From DATFDN01 sp963762525 (GTDB lineage: Bacteria; Pseudomonadota; Alphaproteobacteria; Acetobacterales; Acetobacteraceae): a DNA stretch of 64,000 nucleotides. The notes beneath the pieces were generated by a model that was not told the DNA's origin, did no database searches, and was given only the letters and a program-made list of their open reading frames with translations. Where the stretch lies: positions 372,001 through 436,000 of the forward strand of contig CAVXKT010000001.1 in NCBI GenBank assembly GCA_963762525.1. Direction: 5' to 3'. Made by a program: the position numbers and the translations under genes. Below, piece by piece: positions 57,695-64,000 of the stretch. Position 1 is the stretch's first letter; each line of letters begins with the position of its first letter.

Positions 57695-58933
57695 TTACGC
57701 GGCATGCAGCTTCACCGGCATGAGACGGATGCTGTTGAGCAGGTTGGAGCGCACGCGCCGTACCGGGCCGAGCAGCTCCGCCCCGGTCATTCTCGGCGCC
57801 AGCTCCTCCATCAACAGGCGCAACTGCAATTCGCCCAGGCGCGAGCCGAGGCAGAAATGGGTGCCGATCCCGAACGCCAGATGCGGCGCCTCGTCGCGGG
57901 TGATGTCGAAGCGCTCGGGGTGGCTGAAATACGCCTCATCGGAATTGGCCGAGATATACCACATCACGACCTTGTCGCCCTTGCGGATCGGCTGCCCGCC
58001 GATCGTGCCGTAGGCAACGGCGTTGCGGCGCAAGTGCAGGACCGGCGAGACGTAGCGCAGGATTTCGTCCACGGCGCGCGCTGCGAGCGCCGGATCGGCG
58101 CGCAGGCGCCGCCACTCGCCCGGATTGTCGATGAAGGCGAGCAGGCCGCCGGAAAGCGAATTGCGGGTGGTCTCGTTGCCGGCGACGATCAGCAGGATGA
58201 AGGTCGAAAGATAACTCGCGCGATCCAGCTTCCGACCGTCGAGGCGCGATTGCGCCAGCATGCTGACCAGATCCTCGCCGGGGCGGCGCGTGCGCTCGGC
58301 CAGCAGCCCGGTCGCATAGGCGCGCAGCGCGGTGAGCGCACTGGCGAACTGCGCGGGATCCTTGCGCAGATCGCGATCGGTCTCGCCCACCACCATGTTC
58401 GACCACTTGAAGAGTTGCGCCCGGTCCTCCTGCGGCACCCCCAGCAACTCCGCCAGCATCTGGATCGGCAGCTCGGCGGCGACCGCCTCCACCCACTCGC
58501 ACGCGCCGGCCGCCAAGGCGCGATCGACCAGCAGCTTCACCCGCACGCGGATGCGCTCCTCCAGCACGCGCAGCCGGGCCGGGGTGAAGCCGGGGGTCAG
58601 CATGCGGCGAAACAGCGCGTGTTCCGGCGCGTCCATCTGGATCATGCTGCGCGTCGTCTCCGGCCCGGCGAGCAGCGGGTCGCCGGTGGTCAGCCTGATG
58701 CCGCCGTTGCGCGCATCGGAGGAGAAGGTGGCGGTATCGCGCGAAACCTGCACGACGTCATCGTAGCGCGTGACCGCCCAGAAGCCGCGTCCGTGCGCCT
58801 CCGGGTTCCAGTGCACCGGGTCTTCCCGGCGCAGCACCGCGAAGGCGGCGCGGGCACCGTCGCGGGCGTAGAGGTCGGGATCGGCGGTGTCGATACTGCG
58901 CGGGTCCATGGCGCACCCCTCGGCCGTCATCAT
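57695..58933 (-). CDS. cytochrome P450
   Basis: 412 aa, soluble bacterial type. The oxygen-activation motif is AGNETT in the I helix, the ExxR motif is EILR and the haem ligand loop is FGIGTHFCLG near residues 350-359. It starts 1 bp inside the stop of the acyl-CoA ligase gene, so it is translated with it. This suggests the substrate is an acyl-CoA-linked or carboxylic compound. Electron partners are not in the window. The repeated ATG codons leave the start uncertain by a few residues. Confidence 0.93.
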   Translation of the reverse strand: MMTAEGCAMDPRSIDTADPDLYARDGARAAFAVLRREDPVHWNPEAHGRGFWAVTRYDDVVQVSRDTATFSSDARNGGIRLTTGDPLLAGPETTRSMIQMDAPEHALFRRMLTPGFTPARLRVLEERIRVRVKLLVDRALAAGACEWVEAVAAELPIQMLAELLGVPQEDRAQLFKWSNMVVGETDRDLRKDPAQFASALTALRAYATGLLAERTRRPGEDLVSMLAQSRLDGRKLDRASYLSTFILLIVAGNETTRNSLSGGLLAFIDNPGEWRRLRADPALAARAVDEILRYVSPVLHLRRNAVAYGTIGGQPIRKGDKVVMWYISANSDEAYFSHPERFDITRDEAPHLAFGIGTHFCLGSRLGELQLRLLMEELAPRMTGAELLGPVRRVRSNLLNSIRLMPVKLHAA

Positions 58934-60507
58934 CAGTTCACCTGGCGCGCGCGTCCAGCCCAGTATGGTGCGCGCAGCTCGCGGCGGAGGATCTTGCCGC
59001 TCGGGTTGCGCGGCAGGGCGGCCATGAAATCGATGGACTTGGGAAGCTTGTAGCCGGCGATGCGGGTGCGGGCGAAGGCGATAATGTCGTCCTGCGCCGC
59101 CTGCTCGCCGGGCTTCAGAACGACGATCGCCTTCACCGCCTCACCCCATCGCTCGTCCGGCACGCCGATCACCGCGGCATCGGTGATGGCGGGATGGTGC
59201 ATCAGCGCGTTCTCGACCTCCGCCGGATAGATGTTTTCGCCGCCGGAGACGATCATATCCTTGATGCGGTCGTGGATGTAGAGAAAGCCGTCGGCGTCGA
59301 AATATCCGGCATCGCCGGTGCGCAGCCAGCCGCCTTCGAAGAACGCCGCACGGGTCGCTTCGGGGTTGTTCCAGTAGCCCTTCATCACCGCCGGGGCACG
59401 GATGACGATCTCTCCCACCCCGCCGGATGGCAAAGTGTCGCCGAGGGGGCCGACAACGCGCATCTCGATCGTGCGATATGGCCGCCCGCAGGAGCGCAGC
59501 TTGGCATCCGGGCCTTCATGAAATGCGGGCGCGAGGGTGGTGCCGGTGGCGTTGCTCTCGGTAGCGCCATATACCTGCCAAAACTCGACCTCGGGCAGCA
59601 GCGCCTTCGCTCGCCGCAGGGTTTCCTCGGCGATCGGCGAGGCGCCATAGATGAGCCGCCGCAGGCAGCCGAGGTCGGCGCGCGCGGCGTCCGGATGCTG
59701 CACCAGCGCGAGAATCACCGCCGGGACCAAAAGCGCGAAAGTCACGCCATGGCGGGGGATCAGATCGATCAGCCCCGGAATGCTCACCTCCTCCATTACG
59801 ATATTGGTGCAGCCATGAATCAGGGCGAGCATGCCCACGTTCGTTCCGGCTATATGAAACACCGGCATGCAGGTGAGCACGACGTCTTCCGAGCCGATGC
59901 CGTTGAGCCCCCCGCTCCGGTAATCGGCCAGGAACCCCAGGAAGTTGCGGTTGGTCAGCTCCACCCCTTTGGGCAGGCCCGTGGTTCCGGACGTGTAGAG
60001 CTGAATTGCGGTGTCGTCCGGCCGGACCGGTAGCGTCGGATCGGCATCCGATCGGGTGTCTCGCCAGTCGGCGAAGTCGGGCCAGGTCGGATCGGCCGCA
60101 TCGAGGCTGATATGCCGCTCGGGCGCATGGCCGGCGGCCGCGATCGCTTTCACCATCGGCCCATAGCCGGGGCCGACGAACAGAATTCCGACGCCGGCAT
60201 CGGCGAGGATCGCGGCCGCTTCGGGCGGGGCGAGGCGCCAGTTCACCGGCACCAGCACGACGTTCGCCTTCAGCGCGCCGAACAGCAGCTCGAAATAGAG
60301 ATCGGAGTTCTTGCCGAGATAGCCGATGCGGCTGCCCGGAGCGGCGCCGATTGCGATCAGCCCATTGGCGATTTGGCTCGCACGCCGATCAAGCTCGGCA
60401 TAGGTGGTCACGCGCTCGCGGAAGATCTGTGCGGTGGCTTCGGGCTGCGCGCGCGCCCGGGCCCGAAGCAGGTCGGCCAGGGCGCGTGTCTCGTCGAGCG
60501 GTGGCAT
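58933..60507 (-). CDS. acyl-CoA synthetase (AMP-forming)
   Basis: 524 aa ANL enzyme. ATP-binding YTSGTTGLPKG near residue 172, VYGATE, LRTGDAGYFDADGF and SGGENIYPAEVE follow in order. The adenylation lysine is in NPSGKILRREL at the C-terminus. It activates a fatty or aromatic acid as its CoA thioester. With P450 behind it and ETF-QO elsewhere, a fatty-acid or xenobiotic-acid route is possible. The 150 bp before its start separates it from the divergent catalase-like gene. Confidence 0.9.
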   Translation of the reverse strand: MPPLDETRALADLLRARARAQPEATAQIFRERVTTYAELDRRASQIANGLIAIGAAPGSRIGYLGKNSDLYFELLFGALKANVVLVPVNWRLAPPEAAAILADAGVGILFVGPGYGPMVKAIAAAGHAPERHISLDAADPTWPDFADWRDTRSDADPTLPVRPDDTAIQLYTSGTTGLPKGVELTNRNFLGFLADYRSGGLNGIGSEDVVLTCMPVFHIAGTNVGMLALIHGCTNIVMEEVSIPGLIDLIPRHGVTFALLVPAVILALVQHPDAARADLGCLRRLIYGASPIAEETLRRAKALLPEVEFWQVYGATESNATGTTLAPAFHEGPDAKLRSCGRPYRTIEMRVVGPLGDTLPSGGVGEIVIRAPAVMKGYWNNPEATRAAFFEGGWLRTGDAGYFDADGFLYIHDRIKDMIVSGGENIYPAEVENALMHHPAITDAAVIGVPDERWGEAVKAIVVLKPGEQAAQDDIIAFARTRIAGYKLPKSIDFMAALPRNPSGKILRRELRAPYWAGRARQVN

Positions 60508-60657
60508 CGCATCACCAAGTCTTTGCCGAACTTCACGCTAGATTTGCGGCGCCCGCGGAGTCAACGCTCGTTTCCAATCACAACGGAACGCACAAGGTTT
60601 CGCGGAACCGGCCGAACCCGATCACGTTCGCTCCGAGAACACGGATCGGAAGACGCC

Positions 60658-61765
60658 ATGACCAGTTCCTTGCCGGCCGCGCCGCTGCGCTACGATCCCT
60701 CCTTCGAGCAGTCGCCGCCGGACGAGGCGGAGACGACCTCGCAGCTTCGCGAGACGATGCGCGGCATTGCGGAAACCACCTACCGGGATTCCGGCCACGG
60801 CTTGCGCAGCGTTCACGCCAAAAGCCACGGGCTGCTCCGGGGCGAGTTGCGGGTACTGGACGGCTTACCCTCGGAACTGGCGCAAGGCGTGTTCGCCAGG
60901 CCCGCGACCTATCCGGTCGTGCTGCGCTTCTCGACCAATCCCGGCGACATTCTCGACGACAGCGTGTCGTCGCCGCGCGGGGTGGCGATCAAGATCGTCG
61001 GCGTCGAAGGCGAGCGCCTGGAGGGATCGGCGGGCGAGGCGACACAGGATTTCCTGATGGTCAACGGCCCCGCCTTCGCCGCCCCCGATCCCAAGAGTTT
61101 TCTCAAAAACCTCAAGCTCGTCGCTGCGACCACCGACCGCGCACAGACGCTGAAGAAGGCGCTTTCGACGGTGTTGCGGGGAGTTCGAGAGAACGCTGGA
61201 AACGGTCGGAGTCCACAGCGCGACGGTGCAAAACCTGGGCGGACAGCCGGCGACGCACATCCTCGGCGAGACCTTCTACACCACCGTCCCGTTCCTGCAC
61301 GGTCCCTACATGGCGAAGCTGAGCCTCGCCCCCGCTGCGCCCGCACTGACGAAGCTGACGGGCACCTCGCTGCGGCTGGTGGGAAGACCCAACGCCCTGC
61401 GCGACGCGATCACGGATTATTTCGCCCGTGAGGGCGGCGAGTGGGACCTGCGGGTGCAGCTCTGCACCAACCGCGAGACGATGCCGATCGAGGATGCCTC
61501 GGTGCCGTGGCCCGAGGACGAGAGCCCGTATGTGGCGGTGGCGCAAGTCACCGTCCCGCCGCAGCCGGCCTGGAGCGACGCGCGCGCGGCCGCCGTCGAT
61601 GACGGCATGGCGTTCAGTCCGTATCACGGATTGGCCGCTCATCGCCCGCTCGGCGGCGTCAATCGGGCGCGCAAGCCGGCCTACGACATGTCGGCCGCTC
61701 TCCGCGGCGAGCGCAACCATTGCCCGCTGCACGAGCCGGCGGAGTTGGATCGGTGGCCGGGTTAG
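60658..61765 (+). CDS. catalase-family haem protein, one-base frameshift in the read
   Basis: About 369 aa, shorter than full catalases (480 or more). The first frame has SVHAKSHGLLRGELRVL with the conserved histidine, VLRFSTNPGDILDDSVSSPRG and QDFLMVNGPAFA. An extra G near 61180 leads to EFERTLETVG and ETFYTTVPFLHGPYMAKLSL. This is the catalase-like (SrpA-type) haem protein family, sometimes with weak peroxidase activity. The N-terminal arm of true catalases is missing. Confidence 0.8.
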
Positions 61766-61881
61766 AGGTTCGCTTAACCACATCCTAAACCATCTGCGCC
61801 AGACTGCGCCGATGCAGGCACCCATCGCCCCGCGCGCGCAAAATTCGGCGTTATACCGAGGGGCGGATGCTCCGATTTTTT

Positions 61882-61977
61882 CGTCATCGCGAGCCGCCGC
61901 TTGCGGCGGCGTGGCGATCCGGGCGTGCAGCACGGAGCGAGCGTCCTGGATTGCTTCGCCTTCGGCTCGCAATGACG
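61882..61977. repeat. intergenic palindromic repeat, family A copy 5
   Basis: Same family as the copies at 33126, 46228, 49790 and 55641 but in opposite orientation to the 55641 copy: it begins CGTCATCGCGAGCCGCCGCTTG and ends CTTCGGCTCGCAATGACG. The similarity to 55641 continues to its right to about 62010, giving an inverted pair. It lies directly before the membrane protein gene. Confidence 0.8.
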
Positions 61978-62009
61978 GCGCCTCGGCAAACGATCAGAGC
62001 AAGGGGCGG

Positions 62010-63579
62010 CTGCTATTATGCGCCTTTGTCCTGGCGTTCGCCGCCATGTCCGCTTGGTATGGCGCCGACGCCAGCTGGGACTTGCGCAATTACCATCTCT
62101 ACGACGCTTACGCCGCGCTCTCCGGCACGCTCTGGCGCGACATCGCGCCGGCGCAGTTGCAGAGCTTCTACAACCCGGCCCTGGACATCCCGCCGTTCCT
62201 GCTGCGCCGGGCACTGAACGCGCACCCGGCGGTGCTGGCGGCGCTGCTCGCGCTGCCGCACGCGCTGGCGGCGTGGCTCGCGCTGCTTGTGGCACGGCGC
62301 ACCGGATTGCCGATCGGCGCGGCGCTGCTCGCGATCCTGCTCGGCGCCACCGGCGCGGCGGGTTTGCCGACGCTCGGGACCGGCATGAGCGAGATGGTGC
62401 CGGGCTGCCTGCTGCTGGGTGGATTATTGCTCGTGCTCCGGGGCGAGCGGGTGGGGCTCGCCGGGCTGCTCGCCGGGGCGGCGATCGGCCTCAAGCTCAC
62501 CGCCGCGCCCTATGCCGTCGGGCTGGCGGCGGCGCTCCTCGCAACCCGCGCGCGCGCCATGCCGATGTTCCTGGCCGGGCTGATCGCGGGCGCGCTGGCA
62601 GCCGGCGGCTGGTGGTGGTGGACGCTCTGGCGCCACACCGGCAATCCGCTGCTTCCGTATTTCAACGAGGTGTTCCGATCCCCCTGGGCACCGTCCTTGC
62701 CGATGACCGACACCCGGTTTCTGCCGCACGGATTGCTGCAAGCGGTCGGCTTTCCCCTGATATGGGCGTTTCACCGCAGCCGCGCGGTGTCGGAGTTGCC
62801 GGTGCGGGACCCGCGCCTGGCGCTCGCCTGCGTCTGCTGGCTGGTCGTGCTCGGCCGCGCCGCGTGGCGGGACTCCGCCAACGGTGCGGGCGCTGCTGGT
62901 ATTCTGGATCGTCGCCTTCGTCGCCTGGGAGGCGCGGTTTTCCATCCTGCGCTATGCGGCGCTGCTGGAGCTGCTGGCGGGCATCCCGCTGGCGCTCGTG
63001 CTGGCGCCGCTGGGGCGGGCGCGGAGCCCGGCGATGCTGGCGGGCGCGGTGTCGCTGGCCCTGTTCACCGTCCTGCCCGACTGGGGGCGGGCGAGCGGGA
63101 AGCTCGTCGCCGACGTCCGGCCGCCGGCGTTCGAGCCCGGCAGCCTGGTTCTCCTGCTCGATCCGGCGCCGATGGCCTATGTCGCCGCGTTCAGCTCGCC
63201 CGAGGTGCGCTTTGCCGGGGCGAATTCCAACCTGCTGCGGCCCGGCGAGGCGACGATCCCGGCGGTTCGGATCGCCGAAGCTATTGCGGCGGCACCCATC
63301 CTTTGGGGGCTGGAATCACCAGCCGATCAACCGGGCGAGGCCGACCGGGCGCTGGCCGCCTATCACCTGACCCGCGCCGGGTGCGTTCGCGTGGCTTCGA
63401 ACCTCGACGCCGACGCCATTCTGGCCTGCCGGCTTCAGCCGTCGAACCGGCCGCGCATGACCAGCCTGCCGAGCCCGCCCAGCCCGGCGTTGATGGCGAT
63501 GCCGGCGAGCGCCAGCAACACCAGGGCGGCGAACATGCGCGGGATTTCCAGCCTGTACCCCGCCTCCAGGATGCGATAG
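62010..63579 (+). CDS. polytopic membrane protein (GT-C/GT87-like), frameshifted
   Basis: About 520 aa with about ten hydrophobic segments. The early luminal loop GADASWDLRNYHLYDAYAAL, with WDLxNYH, and PAQLQSFYNPALDIPPFLL resemble bacterial glycosyltransferase-like membrane proteins of the GT-C superfamily. One extra base near 62882 moves the reading into LVFWIVAFVAWEARFSILRYAALLELL. No ATG lies before the first helix in this frame; CTG at 62010 with AAGGGG is suggested, ATG 62046 is the alternative. The end overlaps the opposite permease gene and is uncertain. Confidence 0.55.
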
Positions 63580-64000
63580 GCGAGGCCGGAGGCGAAGCCG
63601 CCCGAGCCGGCGACGAACTCCGCCACCACCGCGCCGACCAGCGCCAGGCCGCCGGAGATGCGCAAGCCCGACAGGAAGTAGGGGACCGAGGCCGGCAGGC
63701 GCAGCAGGGTCAGCGTCCGCCAGCGTCCGCCGCCGTAGAGGCGGAACAGGTCGGCAAGCTCCGGCGGCGCCGAGCCGAGCCCGGCGGCGGTGGAGGCGAA
63801 CACCGGAAAGAAGGCGACGATGGTGGCGCAGGCGACCAGGGCCGCGAACGGATTGCCGATCAATACGATGATTAGCGGCGCGATGGCGACGATCGGGGTC
63901 ACTTGCAGCACCACCGCCCAGGGCTGGATGACCGCGCGCGCGAGCGGGCTCAGCGCCACCGCCAGCGCCAGCCCCAGCCCCAGGATCGCGGCGATCGCGA
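63435..64000 (-). CDS. NitT/TauT-type ABC transporter permease, start outside window
   Basis: The frame is open through the right edge (LGLGLALAVALSPL before ARAVIQPW), so the gene begins beyond 64000. The conserved EAA loop FRLYGGGRWRTLTLLRLPASVPYFLSGLRIS and VGAVVAEFVAGSGGFASGLAYRI near the C-terminus match SsuC/TauC permeases for nitrate, sulfonates, taurine or pyrimidines. At least four helices are visible. Confidence 0.88.
   Translation of the reverse strand, partial: AIAAILGLGLALAVALSPLARAVIQPWAVVLQVTPIVAIAPLIIVLIGNPFAALVACATIVAFFPVFASTAAGLGSAPPELADLFRLYGGGRWRTLTLLRLPASVPYFLSGLRISGGLALVGAVVAEFVAGSGGFASGLAYRILEAGYRLEIPRMFAALVLLALAGIAINAGLGGLGRLVMRGRFDG

Overview
The window is about 68-70% GC and densely coding. 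It comes from an alphaproteobacterium. The strongest marker is the acpXL-fabZXL-fabF2XL-fabF1XL cluster at the left edge, which makes the very-long-chain fatty acid of lipid A in Hyphomicrobiales (Rhizobiales) and some relatives. A fused ispDF, ETF-ubiquinone oxidoreductase, an ArsR-methyltransferase beside metH, and the murJ-trpS and rplU-rpmA-obgE-proB gene orders agree. I cannot name a genus from sequence alone.

Layout. 0-4 kb: lipid A VLCFA genes (minus strand), a small lipoprotein, ispDF, and a DUF559 endonuclease gene lying exactly between two inverted G/C-rich repeats. 4-9 kb: MBL hydrolase, ETF-QO, typA. 9-13.6 kb: PHB-depolymerase-like esterase, a ribbon-helix-helix regulator with a perfect 20-bp operator, a frameshifted amidase, a cyclase-family hydrolase and an MsrQ-like haem membrane protein. 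13.8-16.7 kb: a broken ParDE-like toxin-antitoxin pair, a secreted-protein remnant, a GST and an F420/LLM oxidoreductase. 16.7-21.8 kb: trpS, murJ, vapBC, gpsA, rlmJ. 21.8-24.6 kb: an uncharacterised possibly ATP-grasp-like protein, a GNAT, an unusual SDR, a NIPSNAP protein. 24.6-29.1 kb: metH and its probable ArsR-methyltransferase regulator. 29.2-32.9 kb: iron-permease-like protein, TauE/SafE exporter, gamma-glutamyltransferase, HSD10-like SDR. 32.9-36 kb: a regular five-copy GTGTACAC array, then ligA-ligB-hpaB-like aromatic degradation genes. 36-39 kb: GST, dinB, a trypsin-like protease. 39-45.1 kb: proB-obgE-rpmA-rplU, moaB, two TIGR04282/TIGR04283-type glycosyltransferase genes, a PA0069-type radical SAM gene. 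45-54.8 kb: a dienelactone hydrolase, a complete dipeptide ABC transporter, an M20 peptidase and a divergent aminotransferase. 54.8-64 kb: a one-TM protein, a carboxylesterase, P450 plus acyl-CoA ligase, a catalase-like protein, a membrane protein and the edge of a NitT/TauT permease.

Two overall features stand out. First, about twenty genes, including normally essential trpS, murJ and obgE, carry one-base indels, most of them one extra base in a short G/C run. This looks more like consensus sequence error than gene death, so those genes are annotated over their full reconstructed span. Second, the spaces between genes hold several dispersed palindromic repeat families. One copy pair forms a long inverted repeat around the esterase-P450-ligase-catalase block, and next to it lies a relic of the P450/ligase gene junction.
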